From positions 1-21,571 of the forward strand of contig URFJ01000021.1 of NCBI GenBank assembly GCA_900547135.1: a DNA stretch of 21,571 nt, given 5' to 3'. Positions within the stretch are counted from its first letter, which is position 1; each line of letters opens with the position of its first letter. The stretch is from an uncultured Eubacteriales bacterium. GTDB lineage: Bacteria > Bacillota > Clostridia > Christensenellales > CAG-138. This document shows positions 1-6,482 of this stretch, one piece after another. The translations under genes were made by a program, and so were the position numbers. A model generated the notes under the pieces. It ran no database searches and was not told the DNA's origin. It worked only from the letters and a program-made list of their open reading frames with translations.

Positions 1-916
1 TGGTCGTTTGATTCAGCGCATCGTACATAACCCATGCAAATCCGCCGTCCTGCCAGCTGGTTCCCCATGAGTTCATTATCTTAAACGCTCCTCTTTCACC
101 GGGTTCAATTTGACCGTCTCCATTAATATCATACTCAAAGAGATCATTATATCCCACTATTAGTATAGAATGCCCGCTTGGTACCTGCTGGCACCTATAG
201 AGTACATGAGCTGTTGAATCACCCTGCCAGCTAAAATGGGAGCTCACCCTGAGTGGCTGGCCGTTAGCTAGTATTTGCTTTACATTAGTCAATGCGGCTG
301 AGTTTGGATCCTGTATGGGAGTTCCAATTGGATTGATATAAACCGAAACATAGTCGTCCGCGCGTATATTAAGTGCGGCGCGGATATCCTCAAGGTCTGA
401 CGGCAATGAGGTAAAATCATTGGGAAAAAACTCAGACCAGAGCAAGTTCCCGTTTTCCTTAAGGAACTCATAAGCATCGCTTACGTGAATTCCGCGACTG
501 CCTATAGTATCCCCTCTAAGAGCATTATATGCCCACATTGGAGTATAGTAGGTATCGGTATCGTTCACTTCCCTGTTCAGGTATCTATTGACATTGTATG
601 AATATTCGGCATAACATGTCGAATAAGCCGTACAGCTTCCGCCAAACTGTAACTTAATGGGCGGCAAATATGCAGACGCACTCATATCAACTGATGTTGT
701 CAGACTTGTATTTCTGAATGTGGATAATTCCTCGTCAGTTATGAGGTGCTCGGTCAGTTCGGTTTCGCTTATATAGGCGCCGGAGCCATCGCATATACAC
801 TGTGACGTAATTACTTCTTGATCGCCGGTAACGGCGTTTTCCATAGCATACCCTGGTACAAAGGCCATGGAAGCAATTAGTACACATACAACAATAATTC
901 CTAATATCCTTTTCAT
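1..916 (-). CDS. Secreted papain-family (C1) cysteine peptidase, partial
   Basis: This gene runs off the left edge; 305 N-terminal residues are visible. Start ATG at 916-914 follows GGAGG (928-924). Residues 1-24 form a signal peptide (KR, then a hydrophobic stretch ILGIIVVCVLIASMAFV), so the product is exported. Papain-fold landmarks occur in the usual order: a probable oxyanion Gln90 and nucleophile Cys95 in QFGGSC, catalytic His249 in SGHSILIVGYND, and Asn282 in MNSWGTSW. Between His and Asn lies DINGDGQIEPGE (263-274), which fits the 12-residue EF-hand calcium loop at positions 1, 3, 5, 6, 8 and 12. There is no obvious long inhibitory propeptide: only about 70 residues separate the signal peptide from the catalytic domain. 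The C-terminus, where cell-wall or adhesion domains might lie, is not in the window. The role is probably extracellular proteolysis; the substrate is unknown. Confidence 0.88.
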   Translation of the reverse strand, partial: MKRILGIIVVCVLIASMAFVPGYAMENAVTGDQEVITSQCICDGSGAYISETELTEHLITDEELSTFRNTSLTTSVDMSASAYLPPIKLQFGGSCTAYSTCYAEYSYNVNRYLNREVNDTDTYYTPMWAYNALRGDTIGSRGIHVSDAYEFLKENGNLLWSEFFPNDFTSLPSDLEDIRAALNIRADDYVSVYINPIGTPIQDPNSAALTNVKQILANGQPLRVSSHFSWQGDSTAHVLYRCQQVPSGHSILIVGYNDLFEYDINGDGQIEPGERGAFKIMNSWGTSWQDGGFAWVMYDALNQTT

Positions 917-1027
917 TTGTCTTCCTCCATAATTTTTTGATAACCATAGCACTGAAGATGGACGGACGGATCCTTTCACTCGTGCTTCAAAGCTTCACCT
1001 CCATTTAAAAATTTGTCCATCAGATAT

Positions 1028-1033
1028 ATTATA
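1028..1033 (-). promoter_or_regulatory. Putative -10 box for the C1 peptidase gene
   Basis: The minus strand reads TATAAT inside TTGTATAATATA. No convincing -35 box is seen at 16-18 bases upstream, so the call rests on the -10 alone. Transcription would start near 1021, leaving a leader of about 100 bases that contains a second strong SD-like sequence (see findings). Confidence 0.4.
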
Positions 1034-1097
1034 CAACAAAAATGTAGTATAAAACATCTATAATATTTATAGATTAAAAAAGTACTATAATATTACA

Positions 1098-1130
1098 AAT
1101 AAAAAGAAAAGGGAGCTAGAAGCTCCCTCG
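1098..1130 (-). terminator. Intrinsic terminator of the rpsF-ssb-rpsR operon
   Basis: GGGAGCT (1111-1117) and AGCTCCC (1121-1127) form a perfect 7-bp stem with a 3-base loop. Read on the minus strand it is followed by TTTTCTTTTTATTT. It lies about 27 bases past the rpsR stop, as expected for the operon's end. Confidence 0.85.
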
Positions 1131-1156
1131 CAAATTTGTCCTTCAACCTATATTTT

Positions 1157-1399
1157 TCAGTCGGTTACATATGGTAACAGAGCCACGGTACGTGCACATT
1201 TAATTGCCCTGGCAAGATCCCTCTGATGCTTTGCGCATACGCCGGACATACGCCGCGGCATTATCTTGCCGCGCTCGGTAACATGCTTGCGAAGCCTGGC
1301 TATGTCCTTATAATCGATCTGATCGACCTTATCCACACAAAAACTGCAAACCTTACGCCTGCCCTTGCGGGGGCGGGGTCTCATTTTGCGTTCTTCCAT
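1157..1399 (-). CDS. rpsR: 30S ribosomal protein bS18
   Basis: bS18 is a small-subunit protein that binds 16S rRNA as a dimer with bS6. The 80-residue length is normal. The family core is visible: VCSFCVDKVDQIDYKD, then LRKHVTERGKIMPRR and SGVCAKHQRDLARAIKCAR. The CxxC pair (Cys18, Cys21) and further Cys at 55 and 68 suggest the zinc-ribbon-like, cysteine-containing S18 type. It is the last gene of the rpsF-ssb-rpsR operon, 51 bases after ssb, with AAAGGAG as ribosome binding site about 11 bases upstream of the ATG. A basic N-terminal patch (RPRPRKGRRK) fits rRNA binding. Confidence 0.97.
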   Translation of the reverse strand: MEERKMRPRPRKGRRKVCSFCVDKVDQIDYKDIARLRKHVTERGKIMPRRMSGVCAKHQRDLARAIKCARTVALLPYVTD

Positions 1400-1450
1400 A
1401 TATGATCATACTCCTTTCGAAAAAAGTGGGTCCAACACGATCACAAGCCG

Positions 1451-1897
1451 CTAGAAGGGCAGATCATCGTCATCTACGTCCATAAATCCGTCCGGCTCGC
1501 TGAGTTGAGCCGGCTGGGGAGAAGACTGGGAATACGATGCGCCCTGCTGATAATTTCCAGTGGGATAGCCCCCGCCTTGCTCACGGGGGGTTAGAAATTC
1601 AACATCGATCGCGTTTATTTCGGTTACAGTGCGCTTAACACCGTCCTTGCCTTCAAAGCTGCGGTTTTGCAGTTCGCCGGAAACGGCGACTTTACGTCCT
1701 TTAGCAAGGTACTTACCGCAATTTTCGGCCTGCTTGCCCCAAACTACTATGTTAAAAAAGTCAGTAAGCCGTTCGCCCGTCTGAGTAGTATAGTTCCTGT
1801 TAACGGCGATACTGAAACTGCATACGCTTCTGCCGCTTGTAGTAACTCGTAGCTCAGGGTCCCTTGTCAGGTTGCCGATAAGGATAACCTTATTCAT
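1451..1897 (-). CDS. ssb: Single-stranded DNA-binding protein
   Basis: SSB coats single-stranded DNA during replication, repair and recombination and recruits partner enzymes through its acidic tail. The 148 residues show an OB fold over about 1-105 (MNKVILIGNLTRDPELR at the start, then VCSFSIAVNR and FFNIVVWGKQAENC). A disordered Gly/Gln/Ser/Pro-rich linker follows (about 106-135). The tail ends DVDDDDLPF, the conserved interaction tip. Position between rpsF and rpsR is the standard arrangement in Firmicutes, which suggests this is the main housekeeping copy. Start ATG lies 30 bases after the rpsF stop with an AAAGGATG ribosome binding site. Confidence 0.97.
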   Translation of the reverse strand: MNKVILIGNLTRDPELRVTTSGRSVCSFSIAVNRNYTTQTGERLTDFFNIVVWGKQAENCGKYLAKGRKVAVSGELQNRSFEGKDGVKRTVTEINAIDVEFLTPREQGGGYPTGNYQQGASYSQSSPQPAQLSEPDGFMDVDDDDLPF

Positions 1898-1927
1898 TAA
1901 TATCCCATCCTTTCAGCAAAATCAGAT

Positions 1928-2215
1928 TTATGCTTCTTTACGGATTACAATATAGCGAAGAATATTCTCATCGTTTTTAAAGTTACGCTCAAGTTCGCGA
2001 GGAAGCTCGGGCGGTCCAGAGAATGTCATCAGCACATAATAACCTTCAGACTTGTAATCAATCAGATACGCAAGCCGGCGTTTTCCCCATTCGTCAATTT
2101 TATCGACTTCTCCGCCGTTTGACGTGGTTAGCACCGAAAACTTTTCAATTACCCCTTTGGTGGTTTCCTCGTCAAGCTCAGGCGTGATGATGTACAGGGT
2201 TTCGTACTTATTCAC
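1928..2215 (-). CDS. rpsF: 30S ribosomal protein bS6
   Basis: bS6 pairs with bS18 on the 30S platform. The 95 residues begin MNKYETLYIITPELDEE and contain DEWGKRRLAYLIDYKSEGYYVLM and RNFKNDENILRYIVIRKE, the family landmarks; the length is typical. The start codon is GTG (2215-2213), supported by AAGGAGGTGAA (2231-2221) just upstream. It is the first gene of the operon, behind a strong promoter and a structured leader that may carry S6:S18 autoregulation. Confidence 0.97.
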   Translation of the reverse strand: MNKYETLYIITPELDEETTKGVIEKFSVLTTSNGGEVDKIDEWGKRRLAYLIDYKSEGYYVLMTFSGPPELPRELERNFKNDENILRYIVIRKEA

Positions 2216-2237
2216 TTACTTTCACCTCCTTATGGTC

Positions 2238-2285
2238 ATTAGGCCCCGCATTGCTTCGCAGAGCAAGAAGGCTAATCAAATTAGC
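2238..2285 (-). promoter_or_regulatory. Structured rpsF mRNA leader with two competing hairpins
   Basis: On the minus-strand RNA, ATTAGCC (2276-2270) can pair with GGCCTAAT (2245-2238, one bulged base), enclosing a second stem TTGCT/AGCAA (2266-2262 with 2255-2251) and a 6-base loop. The same ATTAG can instead pair with GCTAAT just upstream (2285-2280) through a 3-base loop, so the two folds exclude each other. rpsF leaders in many bacteria bind the S6:S18 dimer; I could not confirm the conserved recognition bulge here, so the autoregulatory role is inferred. Confidence 0.5.
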
Positions 2286-2290
2286 AACAC

Positions 2291-2319
2291 ATTATAACAC
2301 GGCAATTATCAGGATGCAA
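2291..2319 (-). promoter_or_regulatory. Sigma-A-type promoter for rpsF-ssb-rpsR
   Basis: The minus strand has TTGCAT (2319-2314), a 17-base spacer and a perfect TATAAT (2296-2291). The start of transcription would be near 2284, giving a leader of about 70 bases that contains the competing hairpins. Confidence 0.8.
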
Positions 2320-2364
2320 GTACCACAATGAGCATAATACGTATATTTATCGGGCGCGTTACTG

Positions 2365-3702
2365 TCAACGCACATTCAAAGCTCCGGCTATTAAATTAAA
2401 CTCAGGGTCAACTTCAAGTTCATAATGTTTACCAAACAGATCAAAGCCAATTCGCATGGAACGCAGCGAAATCCCCTTAGTCCGGCGTTCACGGTTAAAC
2501 GCGCGGTCTCCGTATTTATCATCGCCAAGTACCGGATGGCCGATATGCGCTAGATGCGCCCGTATCTGGTGCGTCCTTCCTGTCAATAGCTCTACCTCAA
2601 GCATTGACATACCATCTGAGTATTCAAGCAGCCGGTACGACGTTATCATTTTTTGGGTCCCCTGTCCGGGCGAGTTGTAAACGCTAACATAACCCGACGT
2701 GGGATCCTTTAGCGCATATGCTTCAATAACAGCGCTTGAAGCTTTAGGGTGGCCCTTAACTATGCAATGGTAAACTTTATGTACGCGTCGTTCACGCATC
2801 AAGGCGTCAAGCTCACGGCGGGTTTTCAGGTTTCGTGCGAACAGCACAAGCCCAGTTGTTGTGGCGTCCAGTCTATGAACCGCATATGCTTCGCCAAAGG
2901 CTGTCCTAAGCCTTGCCTCAAGCGTATCATCCTCACCGTCGTCAATCGCCACGCTAAGGCCGGACTGCTTATCCACTGCGATTATATTGTCGTCAATATA
3001 AACCAGCCTTACGCCGGCGAGAAGGGCTGTCAAGTCGTTCGAAAAGCCGTTCCAGGCCTTCCCTGTTGGGAGTGAAATAAACCGCATTGGTATGCGCTGG
3101 GTTGGATGTTCAATTTCCAGTGAATAAGCCCATAAGGCTATTTGCTGGCCTATGGAGGCGTGTGGATTATATCTTTGATCGCCCCATATAGGGATACTGC
3201 GCGACGATAGCTGAACGCGTATCTGGTGATGCCTCCCCGAATCAAGCTCTATATTCAAAAGCGTTAGTCCGTTGTGTGACGCAACTGTTGCGTAACTCAT
3301 CCGGGCCGGCTTGGCGCCTTCCACACCTTCGGCACAAATCATGGTATTATTGGCCTGTTCATCCCTATATAGATAGTCAAAGAGCACGGCTTCACGTTCA
3401 GGCAAACCCATAACCAGCGCTGCATAGCACTTTTTTGCGCCTTTGCCGGAAAACTGGGATGATAGGCGGGCCGCCGCCTTGGATGTTCTGGCAAACACCA
3501 TAACGCCGCCGACAGGACGATCCAGGCGGTGCACCAGTCCCAGGTAAACATCGCCTGGCTTATCGTATTTTTGTTTTACATAGCCTTTAAGCTCGCTTAA
3601 AAGGTCGGGATCATTCGAACTATCCTTCTGAACGGGCACGTTGGGCGGTTTTTCAACCACGAGAAGGTGATTATCCTCATAGATTACCTTCATTCTACGC
3701 AT
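2365..3702 (-). CDS. Tandem double RluA-family pseudouridine synthase
   Basis: RluA enzymes convert uridine to pseudouridine in rRNA or tRNA. This 445-residue protein holds two complete catalytic domains in one frame. Domain 1 (about 1-230) has LVHRLDRPVGG with catalytic Asp61 and GRHHQIR (156-162). Domain 2 (about 231-445) has AVHRLDATTTGLVLFAR with catalytic Asp279 and GRTHQIR (375-381). Each half restarts with the family entry motif (VIYEDNHLLVVEKP; LVYIDDNIIAVDKQ). Neither half has an S4 RNA-binding domain. A normal single-domain enzyme is about 220-320 residues. Start ATG 3702 overlaps the methyltransferase stop by 8 bases, implying translational coupling; the alternative ATG at 3693 has no ribosome binding site. 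The two halves are clearly diverged, so they may modify different sites. Confidence 0.92.
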   Translation of the reverse strand: MRRMKVIYEDNHLLVVEKPPNVPVQKDSSNDPDLLSELKGYVKQKYDKPGDVYLGLVHRLDRPVGGVMVFARTSKAAARLSSQFSGKGAKKCYAALVMGLPEREAVLFDYLYRDEQANNTMICAEGVEGAKPARMSYATVASHNGLTLLNIELDSGRHHQIRVQLSSRSIPIWGDQRYNPHASIGQQIALWAYSLEIEHPTQRIPMRFISLPTGKAWNGFSNDLTALLAGVRLVYIDDNIIAVDKQSGLSVAIDDGEDDTLEARLRTAFGEAYAVHRLDATTTGLVLFARNLKTRRELDALMRERRVHKVYHCIVKGHPKASSAVIEAYALKDPTSGYVSVYNSPGQGTQKMITSYRLLEYSDGMSMLEVELLTGRTHQIRAHLAHIGHPVLGDDKYGDRAFNRERRTKGISLRSMRIGFDLFGKHYELEVDPEFNLIAGALNVR

Positions 3703-4546
3703 ACCATCTTCCGCATGAGCCGCATGGAAGCACTAGCGGGTTTCGGGTTATCGGGATACCAAGTTCACCGGATTCAATTTCGCCGTTTCGATTAGCAAGC
3801 GCTAACCTCAGAACATTTGCAACAGCAGAGGAGGAAAGGCCCGTCGTATAAGAATTCAACAGAAAGAAACGGGCGTCTTTATCAAGAATTTTAACGCATT
3901 CAGTTACGAGCGCATACAGGCAGTCCTCTATCTTCCACATCTCGCCGTTTGGCCCCCTCCCGTAGCTGGGCGGATCCATGAGAATTCCGTGATATGTATT
4001 GCCGCGCCTCTGTTCGCGCTTAACAAACTTGAGAACATCGTCCACTATAAAGCGTACAGGGCGGTCGGAAAGTCCAGATTCCAAAACATTGGCCTTTGCC
4101 CATGCTACTATTCCTATAGCAGCGTCTACATGAACGACTTCGGCGCCGGCACAAGCCAATGCGCATGTCGCACCACCCGTATACGCAAAGAGGTTGAGCG
4201 CACGGAAAGGCTTTTGGGCATTGCGAACTATAGACCGCATCCAGTCCCAGTTTACCGCCTGCTCGGGGAAGATTCCCGTGTGCTTAAAGCCCGTGGGACG
4301 TACCAGAAACGTGAGGTCGCCGTAGCGTATCCTCCAGCCTTCGGGAAGTTCACGCTTGTATTCCCAATGGCCCCCTCCGGAGGTTGACCTGATGTAACGG
4401 GCGTCAGCGTATGCGGTTGTGATATTCATAGGCCAGATTGCCTGTGGTTCCGGCCTAAGCAGGGTTATATCCCCCCAGCGCTCCAGTTTTTCACCGTTGC
4501 CTGAATCGATTAGCTCATAATCCTGCCATCCATCTGAAAGAAACAT
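3695..4546 (-). CDS. Class I SAM-dependent methyltransferase, RlmI/RlmL-K-like (COG1092 type)
   Basis: This is probably an RNA methyltransferase. The 283 residues have an N-terminal region (1-110) without a recognisable PUA domain, then the Rossmann core: motif I LNLFAYTGGATCALA (117-131), acidic Asp141 in HVDAA, Asp169/Asp170 in IVDDV, and the catalytic-loop motif DPPSYGRG (191-198). DPPSY is typical of N- or C5-methyltransferases of the COG1092 group that act on 23S rRNA; the exact target cannot be read from sequence. GGAGG sits 5 bases before the ATG. It overlaps the pseudouridine synthase gene downstream, so two RNA-modifying enzymes are co-translated. The gap of 75 bases from cvpA shows no clear terminator. 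Confidence 0.85.
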   Translation of the reverse strand: MFLSDGWQDYELIDSGNGEKLERWGDITLLRPEPQAIWPMNITTAYADARYIRSTSGGGHWEYKRELPEGWRIRYGDLTFLVRPTGFKHTGIFPEQAVNWDWMRSIVRNAQKPFRALNLFAYTGGATCALACAGAEVVHVDAAIGIVAWAKANVLESGLSDRPVRFIVDDVLKFVKREQRRGNTYHGILMDPPSYGRGPNGEMWKIEDCLYALVTECVKILDKDARFFLLNSYTTGLSSSAVANVLRLALANRNGEIESGELGIPITRNPLVLPCGSCGRWYA

Positions 4547-4621
4547 TAAATCCTCCGGTAAGGTAATATTTTTTAAGCTTTATCGCAGCTGTATTGTAAT
4601 GGTTCCTGCCTACAGCCGTAA

Positions 4622-5329
4622 TCAGACGCCGGGCATCCAGCTTAGAAGGAAGTTGGATTTATAAAACAGCGGGGCGAAGGTAGAGCCGTCAACCAGTTCA
4701 TTTACAAAATCAAGCGATCCCAGCAGCGTAAGGGCGACTGGGACAAGCATGAACGCCAAAAACAACACAAGCATTCCATGCATTAAGGATGCCGCAACCG
4801 CAAATAGCGGGTCATACGCCTTAAGCTTGGGCAGGGTATAGGCATAATCGAACCAGTTTATGGCGAACGCTAAGATTACCCTAATGATCAGATACAATGA
4901 AAGGAATGAAACTATGTTTACGAAAACGTTTACCATGGTTAAATTAAAGTAATCGCCCAGGGTTGTTATGTTCTCGTCTGCAAACGCTTCTTTAGCTATA
5001 TTCTCAATGATTTCCTTGCCGATCGGGTACGGGAGGTTTGAATTATTGATTATCTCATTGAGATCAGCTGAGGAAAGCGTAGAGATGGCGCTTTTTGAAA
5101 GTTCGGAGTCGTTTATAAATTCCGAGCCTTCGGTGTAGTACAGCATCATATTATACAGTTCCTCATTGGCCCGTATTGAGTTTGACATCACCGGCATAAA
5201 AACAAATGCAAGGACGCATGAAAGTATAAGGGCTATGGTAGAGCAGGCCGAATGCAAAAACCCCTTATACAATCCAAGAAGAATTATAATGGCAAAAATG
5301 CCGATTACCGCGAGATCCAGAAGGTTCAA
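4622..5329 (-). CDS. CvpA-family integral membrane protein
   Basis: The 235-residue protein has four predicted membrane segments (about 2-25, 29-48, 132-160, 173-205) and a long extracytoplasmic loop (49-130) rich in Asn, Ser and Glu. The start MNLLDLAVIGIFAIIILLG and the following GLYKGFLHS are characteristic of CvpA/colicin V production family members, whose exact function in Firmicutes is unclear. The start codon is TTG at 5329-5327, chosen because AGGAGGA lies 8 bases upstream and overlaps the end of the preceding gene. The 15-base gap to that gene indicates one transcript and probably a joint envelope role. Confidence 0.8.
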   Translation of the reverse strand: MNLLDLAVIGIFAIIILLGLYKGFLHSACSTIALILSCVLAFVFMPVMSNSIRANEELYNMMLYYTEGSEFINDSELSKSAISTLSSADLNEIINNSNLPYPIGKEIIENIAKEAFADENITTLGDYFNLTMVNVFVNIVSFLSLYLIIRVILAFAINWFDYAYTLPKLKAYDPLFAVAASLMHGMLVLFLAFMLVPVALTLLGSLDFVNELVDGSTFAPLFYKSNFLLSWMPGV

Positions 5330-5344
5330 ATTAAAGTCCTCCTA

Positions 5345-6454
5345 TCAGCTAAAATTACATTGATAAAGTACGCCCTGACGCTCGACTATCAGCATGGAAT
5401 CGCTGAGTTTCAGCGCGCCTGTAATCGGAGTTTCAAATTTGGAAACGGCGCCAGGTTTTCCGGTATTAGAATAGGTTAGCACAGCGTCGGTAGTTACCAC
5501 CACAAGCCTGCCGCCCATGGCGCATACCGTAAGGGTGTTTGCGGGAAGCTGAATGCGGCGGGTCGAGGTATCGGCTACGTCAGTATCCTTTAGGCGGTAG
5601 AGCACCACCGAACCCATAGAGGAGTCGCCTCTATCTGAAAACACAAACAAAGGGTATTCGCCATTTGCGGAATAATCTACAAGCTTGCGGCCATAGCACA
5701 GCTCACGGTAGCTTTCGGTATTCTTAACACGGTCATACCTGATTAAGTGGTTGGTTCCTATGACAAAGATGCTGTTCTGTGTAAACGCAATGTCTTCCAC
5801 AAGCTGGTTTTGAATGTTTATCTTGCCAGTAGTGGCGCGCTTTTTCGTATCATAGGTAGTTAGGATAGACATTGGCATTGACGCGCTTACATCGGTTTCG
5901 AGCGTCCAAAGCGTTTCCCCATTTATTGTATCAAAACCAAAATCCAGCGCGCTGGTCTGTGCAAAATCTATCCTGTCCGTCTGTTCGGAGTTTAAGTTAA
6001 ATACCATAAGGGCGCCTTGATTATTTTCCTCTTTCAACACGGCTATATGGCCCGATCCGCATTTGGCGCTCATTACTGTCCCAGTAAATTCTATTGGGTA
6101 AGCTGCGTTTATAAGATGTACCGCATTTGCATTGTACAATATTCCTATAGTGGGGGATGCGGCTAGCTTAACGTCTGTAGAGCTGACGCGCATTCTTTTA
6201 GGCTCGTCATTGCCGCTTCCAGTCAGAACCAGCTCCGAACCCTCAAAGTAATAGAATCCATTTCCGCTGTAACAATAGTTTGTAGAGGAATTAAAGGGCA
6301 GTTCCGAAAGCTTTGCCGGAGAATCCGCGTTTAAGAAAGACAAGGCCGTTATGCCGACGGCTGCCAGAACAATCAACGTAATGGCAACCAGTATAGCCCA
6401 TCCCTTACGGGTGATTTTCAGCCTCCTAGACGCTTTAAGGCTACGGTTGTTCAT
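5345..6454 (-). CDS. DUF5711-like membrane-anchored beta-propeller-type protein
   Basis: A 369-residue protein with a basic cytoplasmic N-terminus (SLKASRRLKITRKGW), one membrane helix (about 18-40) and a large extracytoplasmic domain made of repeating short beta-strand units with sequences like GNGFYYFEGSELVL and GGRLVVVTTDAVLTY, suggesting a propeller fold. The pattern and the position next to cvpA match the DUF5711 family of Firmicutes, whose function is unknown. I place the start at ATG 6454: the longer frame begins with TTG at 6466, but GGAGG (6464-6460) lies inside that extension and is ideally spaced for ATG 6454. The family call is from memory of the family's general shape, so moderately certain. 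Confidence 0.7.
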   Translation of the reverse strand: MNNRSLKASRRLKITRKGWAILVAITLIVLAAVGITALSFLNADSPAKLSELPFNSSTNYCYSGNGFYYFEGSELVLTGSGNDEPKRMRVSSTDVKLAASPTIGILYNANAVHLINAAYPIEFTGTVMSAKCGSGHIAVLKEENNQGALMVFNLNSEQTDRIDFAQTSALDFGFDTINGETLWTLETDVSASMPMSILTTYDTKKRATTGKINIQNQLVEDIAFTQNSIFVIGTNHLIRYDRVKNTESYRELCYGRKLVDYSANGEYPLFVFSDRGDSSMGSVVLYRLKDTDVADTSTRRIQLPANTLTVCAMGGRLVVVTTDAVLTYSNTGKPGAVSKFETPITGALKLSDSMLIVERQGVLYQCNFS

Positions 6455-6482
6455 ATGGTCCTCCAATGGCTGATAAGCGGCT

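Noticed and set aside
735..947. Open minus-strand frame of 70 residues overlapping the C1 peptidase start
   Set aside because: It is one frame off the signal peptide and catalytic domain; the ribosome binding site and papain motifs belong to the frame starting at 916.
2456..3075. Plus-strand open frames inside the pseudouridine synthase gene
   Set aside because: They are shadows opposite a clear conserved gene, with no motif or ribosome binding site.
3989..4387. 132-codon plus-strand frame opposite the methyltransferase
   Set aside because: No recognisable protein features; the opposite strand carries the SAM-binding and DPPSY motifs.
6455..6466. TTG start giving four extra residues to the DUF5711-like protein
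   Set aside because: The GGAGG ribosome binding site lies inside this extension and is spaced for the ATG at 6454.
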